From the NCBI GenBank assembly GCA_951799445.1, contig OX637287.1:31886224-31950223 (forward strand): 64,000 nt of DNA. Direction: 5' to 3'. The translations under genes and the position numbers were made by a program. Position 1 is the first letter of the stretch, and the number at the start of each line of letters is the position of its first letter. The notes beneath the pieces are model-generated. The model ran no database searches. It saw only the letters and a list, made by a program, of their open reading frames with translations, and was not told where the DNA came from. This DNA comes from Pseudisothecium myosuroides (lineage: Eukaryota > Streptophyta > Bryopsida > Hypnales > Lembophyllaceae). Positions 35,354 through 46,313 of the stretch are shown one piece after another.

Positions 35354-36975
35354 CTACACATAAAGCAGAAGATATCAGACACAACTTTGAAAGAAATACC
35401 ATACACTATATATGCGATTACTAAAAAATAAAGATATTTCAGAACATACTGTTTAACTCGAGCCGGGTTGAAGTGAGTGCAATAAATTCAAAATCACATC
35501 ACATCAAACATACTAATTAGTCAACAAATATTTCAATGTAATCGACATTAATATAGTACGATGAGATCAATACGAATACTGCATTAAACAAAGACTCAAT
35601 AGAAGATCTGCTGACTTAAACTTCGTACCATCCCGGAAACTGAATGACAATTACTTATGAAGTCCATGTTTACCATAATTTTCTCAAAATATAAGTGAAA
35701 TTACGTACGAAAGTTTAAACTCGAATCGAGTTAAACAAGTAAATAATATCGTTCCTAAATACCCACTTCAACAACATCAAAGTGGGTCAATAATAAAATT
35801 AGAATAATTCAGACTATCTTTAACTCGAATCAAGAAAAACCTTTCAAAGACAATCAAGTACATCAAAAACTCCAGTCATCCCATTCAGGATCAACTCCAG
35901 AAGACAACATGATCACTCTAAATTGGTAGTAATCCAGATTAACCAGTTCTGATGAACTCAATTTAAAACTGAGGAGTAAACGATATTATACTCGAACCGA
36001 GATAAAGGCAGATAAAGAGGACCAAACTGAACTCCATCTCCGATCGCATGGCCAGAGCTTAAGTTCAGCTCGCTCCGAGTTAAATAATTACAAGAACATC
36101 CATTCTGTTACCAAATACTTGGAACCTTTTAACTCGAATCGAGATGACTTCTTTTGTTAGAGATGTCAAGACTCGATGTTTAACTCTCTCCGAGTAAAAT
36201 CGTTAGTGGAACATCCATTCTGTTACCAGTTACTTGGTACATTTTAACTCGACTCGAGGGGACTTCTTCAGTTTGGAGATGTCAAGACATGAAGCTTAAC
36301 TCGCTCCGAGTTAAATCTTTAGAGAAACATCCATTCTGTTACCAGTTACTCGAAACATTTTAACTCGAATCGAGATGACTTCTATTGTTAGAGATGTGAA
36401 GACATGAAGTTTAACTCGCTCCGAGTTAAATCTTTTATTTGAACATCCATTCTGTTACCAGTTACTTGGAACATTTTAACTCGAATCGAGGTGACTTCTT
36501 CTGTTTTCATGCTCTGAATGGCATTTCCCGTAAATTACGGCGGATATATCGGACAAAGTATCTCATGATAATATCCATAAGAAATTATACACAATCAAGA
36601 ATTTCAGTGATTTCGAAGTGCGATAATCTGAAAACCATAACATCGATTACATTATCTCCTCAATGCAAAGAAATAGATAACACTACAGTACACAGAATAA
36701 AACAATATGCGCAATACCAAGACAGAGACAACGTTCCAGTACAATCATGTTAGAGCTTCTGCAAGACACTCAGAAGTCAGAACATGTAGGGGTTCCAACA
36801 ATCCATTGTCATTGTGAAGTATAAGCTTCCGAACAGCATACCAACGTCTGCGACAACGACATCCGTGAAATCGTGAAGGTTGACACCAAATTGTTGTACT
36901 TCAAGAATAAATGATAGTAATGGACTCGACGCCAGTGTACTTTACAGACTAATGAAGGCAGGCGCCAGAACTCAC
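35354..36975 (-). other. Predicted 5' intron of the presumed transposase gene
   Basis: On the minus strand a strong donor GCTTG then GTGAGT (donor G at 36975) and the acceptor tgtgtag at 35354 would remove 1,622 bases, leaving a non-coding or very short coding first exon ending at 36976. All twelve palindromes of the left cluster fall inside this interval. Its size and content mirror the predicted 5' intron of the divergent gene (44656-46313). Confidence 0.55.
35452..36492. repeat. Palindrome cluster 1 (AACTCG, 3 nt, CGAGTT), left gene intron
   Basis: Twelve dyads, perfect to partly decayed, start at about 35452, 35713, 35819, 35987, 36064, 36128, 36179, 36242, 36294, 36358, 36410 and 36474. 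The consensus is TTTAACTCG, a 3-nt spacer, then CGAGTTAAA. From 36061 to 36500 they form a tandem repeat of about 115 bp carrying two dyads each, one with spacer CTC and the other mostly AAT, so successive dyads alternate by about 52-54 and 59-63 bp. Upstream of that the array is looser. Confidence 0.95.
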
Positions 36976-36976
36976 C

Positions 36977-38680
36977 AAGCAATGAACGCAACAACACAAC
37001 TCAACTGATAATCAGGGTAACGGAAGGCGACAGCGACAACGGAGAGCAATACAAATGAATCAACAAGCAAATGAATGCAGCGAGAAGAGAGAGACAGAAG
37101 CCCGTCCGCGTTCGAATCGTGGAGGGAAAACACAAGACCTCAGTTTCGGCGGGAGTTTCAAACGGTAGTCTGTGGCAGCGCCATCACCGGTGATCCGTGC
37201 AGAAATTCTGGTATTTTTAGTCAACACCATGTGTAAAGTTCTGACATTCTCATTTTTTACTAATTCAAGTTCTGAAGGATGGCAGGCAGATTAGGAGCGG
37301 GAAAAATGGCGGCGCTTCCACCTGTTCTTCACAATCCAAAGGAATCCGACGAAGCGACTATTGTTCTCGCTTTTACAGATGCCTTCATTTAATCCGAACA
37401 ACTTTGTAACTACAAATCTGAAATCTTTTGTCAGAGCTTCCAATTTTAGAACCTATGTCAATCTTTTTTTGGCCTTCTGACGACAACTTCTTTATTTTTG
37501 ATAATTAATTCGGTTCAAATGGAAAGAATCATTGCAACTAAAAAATAAATATACAATATAAAACAAAAGGGGTCAGAAAATCACAAAATATTTTTGGAAA
37601 CACATGCAGAGTTTACATTGGAAACAGATACAATAACTATACCCTAAATTCTGTACCTTGAGCCCTAAACCCTATACCCTAAATCCTAAACCCTAAACCC
37701 CTACTGAACTTCAAGCCCCAAAGGTCAGGCAATTTGTGGTCGAAAGTAGGGGGGAAATGAAGAAGTTCAAAATAATCCAAACTTGTAGAATTCATGATTT
37801 AGAAAATTTTATTGGTTATCTACTTATAGTTTTTACTACAAAAAATTTCTTCAAAAAACATGTAGAAGTGAAATAATGTGGTGGGCATTCAAAATTCATG
37901 ACGTTATTAAATATGAACCTCATTTCTTAAAATACACTAGAAGAATCCATAAATATTAGCCTAAAACCTATTCTTCCAGTTTTGGGTTTGCAACTCACGT
38001 ACTTTACGTAGGGGTCATAGGTATTAAAACGGCTTATTTCACGGCTTTTGAAAAAAATATATGAAATTAGAAAGACCAAAAAATAATTGACATTATATGT
38101 GAAGAATTGAACCACCTATGCGTAGTTCTTAAAATAGGTTTCAAAATAAATTTTTGTCAGAATAATCTTTCAAAATAAGTTTTTTTTTTAAAATTTAGTA
38201 AGTTGAACTTGGAAATACTATAGGCAATACTTTCAAAGCCATGCCTACCTGCATTCAATTCACCAAACAATATTTTTTATTCCCGGCGTAATAAAAAATT
38301 ATGAACCCTGCCTTATATTTTAATGAATCACAGATTTATATGTTTTTACATGGGTCCATGTGGGCATATTAAAAAAAATGTAGTTGTTGAAAATAATGCA
38401 GGCATTACTTCAAAATGCATAGCCTCATTCAATAATGCCAACCATTTCTTTTGAATTTGCCATGTGACCCCAAAATCATGGACCAGGCCCTACATTTTAG
38501 AAAATCAGTAATTCACGAGTCCTAAAAGAAGTCCACGTGGGCGTGTTAAAAATTAATGTACAAGTTGAAAATACCTTAGGCATTACTTTCAATTGCATGG
38601 TTGCATTTAATTCATCAACCATTTCCTAAAATCTGTTGCCTAGGTGACGATTTAAATGTGGAAGTTCTAAACGATCTCGA
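36977..38680. other. Non-coding left-centre of the giant element
   Basis: 36977-37200 is GC-richer and probably the promoter and first exon of the presumed transposase gene. The rest is AT-rich with no convincing exon. 38220-38640 contains diverged copies of the 41-kb tandem repeat (ccatgtgggcatattaaaaa ... ttgaaaataatgcaggcatt). Confidence 0.4.
37641..37702. repeat. Short interstitial telomere-like tract
   Basis: About seven imperfect CCCTAAA words (accctaaatt, agccctaaac, cctatacccta, aatcctaaaccctaaaccc) in 62 bp. This is the plant telomere unit, but too short and degenerate to be a chromosome end. It lies inside the giant element. Confidence 0.7.
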
Positions 38681-38689
38681 GGCACTTGA

Positions 38690-40390
38690 AGAATGCATGT
38701 GTAGAATGATTAATTTCTTGCCTCTTATACATGAGAGAGGAAAAAAATTAAAAATAACGCATTCATTTTAGTCCGTTGAAATCTCTATTCCAAATTTCAT
38801 AGAATTCATTCATTTCTCAAATCGAGGAGGGAAAACATGTGTAAATTGTAAATAATTCCCATGTGGGGATTCCATGTGGAGATTAAATTCTTGCCTCTTC
38901 TACGGGAGAGGGGAAAAAAATTATAAAAAAAAATTCGCTGTGGTTTAGGGAACCACTCAAACCCAAATGTCATGAAATTTTAGGGCAAATGGATGAGGAC
39001 AAAGAATGTACAAGTTGTAAATAATACCCACATGGGAAATCTATGAAGGAATTAAACTCTTGCTTTTTATGTAGGAGAGAAGAATAAAATTAAAAAGAAA
39101 CCATTCTCTATGGTTTAAGAAATCACTTAGTGAAGCCCAAATGTCATGAAATTTTTGGGCAAATGGACGAGGAAAAAAATGTACAAGTTGTAAATAATCC
39201 CCATATGGGGAATCCATGAAGGAATTATATTCTTGCTTTTTATATAGGAGAGAGGGAAAAAATTAAGAAGATACCATTCGCTGTGGTTTAGGAAACCACT
39301 CAAACCCAAATGTCATGCAATTTTCGGGCAAATGGACAAGGAAAAGAATGTACAAGTTGTAAATAATCCCCACATGGAGAATCCATGAGGGAATTAAATT
39401 CTTGCTTTTTATATAGTAGAGAGGGAAAAAATTAGGAAGAAACCATTTGCTATGGTTTAGGGAACCACTCAAACCCAAATGTCATGAAATTTTTGGACAA
39501 ATGGACGAGGGAAAAAAATGTACAAGTTGTAATAATCCCCATGTGGGGAATTCATGAGGGAATTAAATTCTTGCTTTTTATATAGGAGAGAGGGAAAAAA
39601 TAAAAAATAAACCATTGACTGTGGTTTAGGAAATCACTCAGTGAAGCCCAAATGTCATTAAATTTTAGGGCAAATGGACGAGGAAAAAAATGTACAAGTT
39701 GTAAACAATCCCCACATGGGGAATCCATGAGGGAATTAAATTCTTCCTTTTCATATAAGAGAGAGGGAAAAAATTAAAAAGATACCATTTGCTGTGGTTT
39801 CGGGAACCACTCAAACCCAAATGTCATGCAATTTTTGGGCAAATGGACGAGGAAGAAATTGTACAAGTTGTAAATAATCCCCACATGGGGAATCCATGAG
39901 GGAATTAAATTCTTGCTTTTTATATAGGAGAGAGGGAAAAAATTAAGAAGAAACCATTCACTGTGGTTTAGGGAACCACTCAAACCCAAATGTCATGAAA
40001 TGTTCGGGCAAATGGACAAGGAAAAAATTGTAGAACTTGTAAATAATGCCCACATGGGAAATCCATGAAGAAATTAAATTCTTGCTTTTTATATAGGAGA
40101 GATCAAAAAAAAAAATTAACCCATTTCATTGTTGTGCTTTGGTAATTATCATGAAAGCCTAAATGTCATGAAATTTATTGTCAAGTCAAAGAGGAAAAAA
40201 ATGTGCAAGTTGCCAAGTTGTAAATAATCCGCACGTGGGAATTCCATGTGGGGATGAAATTCTTGCCTCTTATTAACATCAGAGATAAGAAATTAAAAAC
40301 AATTGCAAAGCTTAGTCTGTAGTTTGTGGAATGCAAGCCAAAATATTATGGAATTTAATAATGGCGAGTAGAGCAAAGATGGGAAAAATT
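38690..40390. repeat. Satellite-like tandem array, about 171-bp unit
   Basis: The landmark caaatgtcatgaaatttt recurs near 38969, 39142, 39312, 39481, 39652, 39822 and 39993 (spacings 169-173 bp), with older copies on each side. Each unit carries acaagttgtaaataatcccc, attcttgctttttatatag and ctgtggtttagg. Short minus-strand open frames repeat with the unit and are by-products of it. No gene is present. Confidence 0.9.
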
Positions 40391-40639
40391 TAGAAAGTGC
40401 GTGAAGAATTCAATGTATTAAACTTTTAAACTTCTTTCCTGCGTGCATGTGTATTTATCTTTTGGCTCATGAATCTACAATTTTTTTAAATTCAATTTTG
40501 AAGGATTACGTGGCGAGTGAAAGACAATGGCAGGTCAATTGAATGTGGCCATACATTTGAAGATAATGCTTACAGGATTTCCACTTTCTATTTTTTTAAA
40601 CACATTTATGTAAACCTATTAAAGGATTGATGAATTTCA

Positions 40640-41580
40640 AATTCATCAAAATTCAGGGCAGTGTCCATGAATGAAACTGGTGATGGATTGAATGTGGTCA
40701 TGGATTTGGAACAAATGCCTAAAATATTTCCAACTTCTACATTTTGTTCCTCCACTCCTACGTGGACTTCGTTTAAGACTCGTGCATTATTGTTTCCCTA
40801 AAATACAGGGTATGCTCCATGATGTTGGGTTACGTGGCACATTTTAAAAAAAGGGTGATGAATTGAATGTGGCCATGGATTTGGAAATAACGCCTACAAT
40901 ATTTCCAACTTCTACATTTTTTTTCCACTCCCACGTGGACTTCTTTTAGGACTTGTGAATTATTGATTTTCTAAATTTTAGGTTGTATGGGTTACGTGGC
41001 AAATTAAAAAAGTGGTGATGAATTGAATGTGGCCATGGATTTGGAAATAATGCCTAAAATATTTCCAACTTCTACATTTCTTTCCTCCACTCCCACGTGG
41101 ACTTCTTTTAAGACTCGTGCATTATTGATTCCCTAAAATACAGGGCATGTTCCATGATGTTGGGTTACGTGGCACATTTTAAAAAAAGGGTGATGAATTG
41201 AATGTGGCCATGGATTTGGAAATAACGCCTACAATATTTCCGACTTCTACATTTTTTTTCCACTCCCACGTGGACTTCTTTTAGGACTTGTGAATTATTG
41301 ATTTTCTAAATTTTAGGTTGTATGGGTTACGTGGCAAATTAAAAAAAACTGGTGATGGATTGAATGTGGTCATGGATTTGGAACAAATGCCTAAAATATT
41401 TCCAACTTCTACATTTCTTTCCTCCACTCCCACGTGGACTTCTTTTAAGACTCGTGCATTATTGATTCTCTAAAATACAGGGCATGCTCCATGATGTTGG
41501 ATTACGTGGCACATTTAAAGAAAAGGGTCATGAATTCAACGCGGCCATGGATTTGGAAGTAATGTCTACAGTATTTTTGA
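40640..41580. repeat. Second tandem array, about 160-177-bp units, two alternating variants
   Basis: The landmark catggatttggaa recurs near 40699, 40873, 41034, 41209, 41371 and 41545. Odd and even copies differ (attattgattccctaaaatacag versus attattgattttctaaattttagg), indicating growth from a dimer of about 335 bp. Each unit includes cacgtggacttc and ttacgtggca. The unit differs from that of the neighbouring 171-bp array. Confidence 0.85.
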
Positions 41581-43600
41581 CTTGTACATTTTTTTTTCCG
41601 CATGCATGTGGAACTATTTCATGACTCATGAGTTTGTGATTCATGGAGATATAATAGGACATGGCCTATATATGTTCTGGGTTAATTTGTTGCAAATTAA
41701 AAAAGAAGAGTTTAGGTTTGAAAATAATGCCTACAATGTTTCCATTTTCTACATTTTTATTTTCAATTTCATTTGCAGTTGTTCATGACTCATGAATTTT
41801 TGATTCATTAACTTATAGGACATGAGTGAACTTACATTCAACTCCATTACTAATAAGAAATGCATTGTCTTTATAAATCGTGATCTATATAGTTACACTA
41901 AAGTATATGATTCATTAAAATATAGGATATGATTAGTCTGTTTTTTTGGGGTGAAGTGACAAATTAGATGCAACTCCATTATTAATAAAAAATGCACTGT
42001 CTTTATAAATTGTGATCTTTATAGTTACACTAAAGTAAGTGTGTGTGGCCTATGCCGTGAGTTTAGTATTTCAAAAATTTTTGGATATTATTTATATAAT
42101 TTTGAAGCGCACGCCCAATGTTTAATTAATGTTGTTCCAATTGGTCAAGTTCAAAGTAAAAACAATTGGCGTATCTTAAAGTTAATAAACGACTTCGGTT
42201 CTAGAACCCTGAAGTATTTTAATTTGAACGCCATAAATCTAAGTCTTTGCTATTATTTTACATTTTGAGATAAAAAGAAAATCAATTAAAACTGCAAGCT
42301 TCTTCAAATGTCACCTTATTCAACCTCTTATTAAAACAAACTACACCCAACATCCTATTCAATTGAATGTTTTGATGGACTACCGTTAGTGTGGCGGTGC
42401 TGAAGCCTAAATAAATTATACTTTATTCAACATCCAAAATTAATTTTATATCTAGAAATTATTGTGATATAGGTTTGAATGCCCCGGAAATTAGACTGTT
42501 CACTCTTTTTGAATGATGTTTAAATTGACGGTTTAAACAAAAGCAGACCCATACATTTGTGTATATTTCACTGCTGCATTCATAACTTAGGTTACGCTGA
42601 CTGTTAGGTTTTGGTTTATTTGTTTGTTTGTTACGGCGCGATGCGATCTACGGTACCATTTGAAGTACCATTTAAAGTACAATCGGTATGCATTTGACTG
42701 GCAAGGAACCGGGAAGGTTGCATTGGGCTTTGTTCCATGCTGTTTGGGCTCATTGTCAGAAAGTTATGTCTTTTATTTTGTTTATTTTGTTTTTTTGAAC
42801 AATATTAAAAAATTACATATATTATTGTTTTTATTTTGGCAAAAACATTGCGCATACTAGTATATTGAACGATATGTTTTATTACCCTTCTTTGCTTTAG
42901 ATATTGGGGCACATTAAAAATTTACTTTACTATTGTTTTGATTTTTGTAGTGACATCGAGCACACTAATATATTGAAGAGTGCATTGAATTTCATTTCTT
43001 AACTTAGAAAATTATTTTTTCTATTGCTTTGGTTTCTTTAATGACATCAAACACACTAATGTATTGAAGAGTACATTGAATTTCCTTTCTTAGTTGAAGA
43101 TATTGGTGTAGTATACGAGTATTGTGGGCAACGGGTTGGATACGCATATGTCTCTTCTATTAAGTTTGCATGGTATACTGATCTATATTCAGGTGCCATA
43201 TTTGTTTTGTTTGTCACGGTGAGATTTCTTGGACCGTGCGTCCCGCGGTGGCATGCTTGATACCGTTGGAGAGCTCTCCGCAAGAAGAGGTGCACGAGTT
43301 GGTTTTGTGGCATGAAAAAAAAATATCTTTTTTGAGTTATTTTTTATTTTTAAAATTATATATATATATTTTTTCAATGTGGCAATGGCAAAGCGCTATA
43401 CTAGTACAGATTTTGAGGGATAGGACCTGGTCACTTCCATCCGGGTATATTGGCAAGGGCCTAGTTACTCACTCATCCGGGTATCGAGGATGCAAGGTCG
43501 GATAAGAAGGCCACCATGGTGTCAACCGGGTCGGGTATCGTATACGAGGTTCGGGTATCAGGGATCAGGTCTGCGCGCTAGGGTTTGGCGAAGTCTGTCC
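41581..43600. other. AT-rich centre of the giant element without a recognised gene
   Basis: A tandem duplication of about 145 bp (gcatgacttcattat... ttatagttacactaaagta) lies at 41850-42035, and a duplicated atattgaagagtrcattgaattt at about 42971 and 43062. No coding sequence could be supported on either strand. Confidence 0.4.
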
Positions 43601-43621
43601 ACGGGCCTGTTTTTGTTTTTG

Positions 43622-43820
43622 CGACTGTTTCGATCTGGGTGTTTCGATCTCGTTGTTTCGATCTGGGTGTTTCGATCTGGGTGTTTCGATCTGGGTGTTT
43701 CGATCTGGGTTGTATTGTTTCATATGAGCTTGCGGCGTCCAGTCTCTCAGTTGAGCGTGTTTTGATCTGGGTTGTGTTGTTTCATATGAGCTTGCGGCGT
43801 CCGATCTCTCAGTTTAGCTT
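43622..43820. repeat. 15-bp minisatellite and adjoining 57-bp duplication
   Basis: GTTTCGATCTGGGTG is repeated about six times between 43627 and 43712. It is followed by two copies (from about 43709 and 43766) of tgttgtttcatatgagcttg and flanking bases through tctctcagttnagc. Open frames reading FRSGCFDLGVSIWVF arise from the repeat and are not genes. The position, upstream of the 46-kb gene, suggests a promoter-region repeat. Confidence 0.85.
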
Positions 43821-44129
43821 TCTTCGGTTGAAGCTGGAGTGTAGCGGCGGAGGTTCCAATTTGTGTTTCGAGGAGCAGCCAGAGTGAAGCTTGAGCCGGC
43901 AACAGCGATAACAGAGCCGCCACCAGCGAAGCTTGAGGCGGAGGCGGAGTGCAGCTTTAGCTGGAGTGGAGTTTTTGGCGTTTGGAGGTGTTGCGGCTCG
44001 TCAACAAGAGCTTGACCGGCGGAGTCAGAGCGTTGCGCTGAGCATGCGAGCGGCAGGTGTGTAATTTTCCCGTGGTGTTTGTTTAGTTTCTGTCTGTTTT
44101 GCACTTTGTTTGTGGTGCGTGTTTTGTGT

Positions 44130-44655
44130 TGTCCCCGACTTTTAGGGTTTAGGTTGCTTGTCTTGTGCTCTTCGTCTTCGTTTTGCAGGCTGCTTGTCTT
44201 GGTTAGGTTGCTGATGCTATTGCTAGGGTTTTAGAATGCTTGTCTTCGTTAGGTTGCTGAGACTATTGCTAGGGTTTTAGAATGTTTCGACGAAAGCTGA
44301 AGATAGAATTTGGAGCTGCAAAGCAATTTCAGCAGCTTATTCTACAGGAAGTGAGTTTGGCAGACGTAGTTTTGTGTTTTCCAAGTTACATAGTCTTCAT
44401 TTTGCGTTGAAAATCTGTTCTTTTTGAATTCCTGGATTTAGGGCCCTCCGCATTGAACTTGAGGTACATTGAGGTCCAGTTGCTGCAGAGGACTTTCAAA
44501 TGCTAGTTAACGATTGAAGGTTTGTTTTCTGAAGCTATTATAATGTCTCACTGTTTTCCTCGTCCCAATTTCTATGCAGAATATACTGAAGCCTCTCTCG
44601 GGTACTGGTACATTGGAGCTTGTGTAATTTGAGACCACGAAGAACTCATTCTACG
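44130..44655 (+). promoter_or_regulatory. Probable promoter and non-coding first exon of the plus-strand gene
   Basis: A GC-richer segment with a tandem 54-bp duplication (cttgtcttnggttaggttgctga ... ctattgctagggttttagaatg at about 44197 and 44239) ends at a strong donor, CTACG then GTAAGT at 44656. An intron from 44656 to the acceptor cgtacag at 46313 would place the ATG of the next exon directly at the splice site. The transcription start was not identified. Confidence 0.45.
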
Positions 44656-46313
44656 GTAAGTCTGAATTAGTCAACATTTTGTCTGACAAATTCTATTTTC
44701 CAGTCTCAATTTCTTATTTCCGGTGTGCACGCATTCGAGTCGTATGGCTTAGGGTGCAGATCCATAAGAAAGGTCAATGATAAACCAGTAGCGCCAGATA
44801 TTGCATTCAGAGAGTCTGCAGTCGATTCAAATCGATAGCAATTCATCTCGATGGCAATTCATGTCGATGCCAGCCAAGAATTGCTAGAATGAGTAATACG
44901 TAGCTCTCGATAGAACACCCCAGTAGCCAAAATTAGTAATACTGAAGGAGGAACTCCCAAACCCAACAAAGCCCTTGTTTTTTTAACTCGATTCCAGTTC
45001 ACAGAAACCCAAATCGCAACCAAATTCAACTGGGATCAAGATAAAAGAACATGTAGACCACTGAATTGACAACAGCAACAGAGATAAAAACAGTAGCCAT
45101 ACCTCGGGTTGACCTCAAAAGGTGTAATCCTCAATGACAGAGGTTAACTCGATTCGAGTTAAAATACTTCGGGATGAGAAGCAGACACCAAGTAGTATTC
45201 GAGTGACAAAGCCGTTCAGTCACAAAAAACAGAATCGAAAACGAATTTAACTCGGTACGAGTTAAAGCAAAATAAACTTCCACGGCCAGAATAGTACAGC
45301 AGGCATGAGATCAAGGTAGGCACATTGTCAAAAAGACTACCATGATACCACATCCCAGTTTAACTCGGCCCGAGTTAAATTCGAAACGGCAGGAAATTCC
45401 TCACAGAGTTTATCTCGATTCGAGATAAAAAAGGTTACAAATATTGAAAAGGCTCAGCAATCCTGGTCACAAACTAAGAGAGAAACAGCCCAGGAGCAAC
45501 GATAACGAGAGAAAGGACACTAGGATAGCAGTTTTAACTCGAGCCGAGATAACTCAAAATACCAGGATCCTAAGCCCTGAACGGACAAAAGAAAGTACAC
45601 AGACCACATACTGTCATTTAACTCGGACCGAGTTAACTAACAGTACAGCGGCCCATAGTGCTCAGCGAGAAAACGAAAGTAACCCGACCTAATCAACGAG
45701 GTTAACTTGGACCGAGCTAAGTCAGAATACGCCAAAACAAAGCAGCAGCAGAAAATCGGAAGTACCCAGACCTCCTCAAGGAGTTTAACTCGGATCGAGT
45801 TAACATGAAAAACAACGAATCTAGAAAGCCATCAGACAAACGCTAGTACCCTGAAACTCGCAGGCAGTTTAACTCGGGCCGAGTTAAACTCAACAACAAG
45901 GATACCGAAACCACCGAAGGCAAACAATTGTACTTGAAGCTTCCCAAAGAGTTCAAATAGGACGAGGTAGACAAGTATACTAGAAGGATAAATGAAACCT
46001 AAACCCGTCAAAACTCACGCTAAACGAAAGGAGACCGGATGAAGCCCCCATTAGGAGACAGTTTATCTCGGACCGAGATAAAGTCCATTACTGGTGAATA
46101 CAAACATTAAGAAGCCTATGATGAAAATCCCTAAGCCTACAACATTGAAACTCGTCTACAGCTGAACCCCCGTTATTAAAGAGTAGACAACCTTGTTACG
46201 AACCATCTGTGTTGGTGGATGCATAAGTAGAAGTTCTACCTTAGGATTGATATGCTCTGTCTTGATCTTATCTCGACCCGAGTTAAAGTAAGTGATTGTT
46301 GTTCTGCGTACAG
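44656..46313 (+). other. Predicted 5' intron of the plus-strand gene
   Basis: 1,658 bases from GTAAGT to the acceptor cgtacag. It holds every palindrome of cluster 2 and no coding sequence. It matches the 1.62-kb first intron of the divergent presumed transposase gene in both length and content. Confidence 0.55.
44992..46287. repeat. Palindrome cluster 2 (AACTCG, 3 nt, CGAGTT), right gene intron
   Basis: Thirteen dyads start at about 44992 (half site), 45143, 45245, 45359, 45409, 45532, 45617, 45701, 45783, 45868, 45949 (decayed), 46062 and 46267. From 45532 to 45949 they are spaced 82-85 bp with little similarity left between them. The three central bases vary freely (ATT, GTA, GCC, AGC, GAC, GAT, GGC). 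At 45409 and 46062 both arms changed together: AACTCG became ATCTCG and CGAGTT became CGAGAT. Confidence 0.95.

Noticed and set aside
32514..35402. Two separate minus-strand genes (33768-35402 and 32514-33755)
   Set aside because: They are in the same frame, separated by a single TGA and a few codons, and together give a complete DUF7869-type protein; one gene with a nonsense mutation is simpler.
37641..37702. Chromosome-end telomere
   Set aside because: Only about seven degenerate CCCTAAA units, flanked by ordinary sequence inside a transposon.
39127..39989. Repeated small minus-strand ORFs beginning MGLSG(F/S)LNHSEW
   Set aside because: They recur with the 171-bp repeat unit and are by-products of it, with no start context or splice signals.
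38690..41580. CRISPR array
   Set aside because: Whole units repeat head to tail without unique spacers, and this is plant nuclear DNA; they are satellite-like repeats.
43490..43887. ORFs reading FRSGCFDLGVSIWVF
   Set aside because: Translation of the 15-bp minisatellite; period divisible by three keeps frames open.
35452..46287. Array of rho-independent terminators
   Set aside because: The dyads are AT-ended with a 3-nt centre, lack a T-run, and lie in eukaryotic introns upstream of genes.
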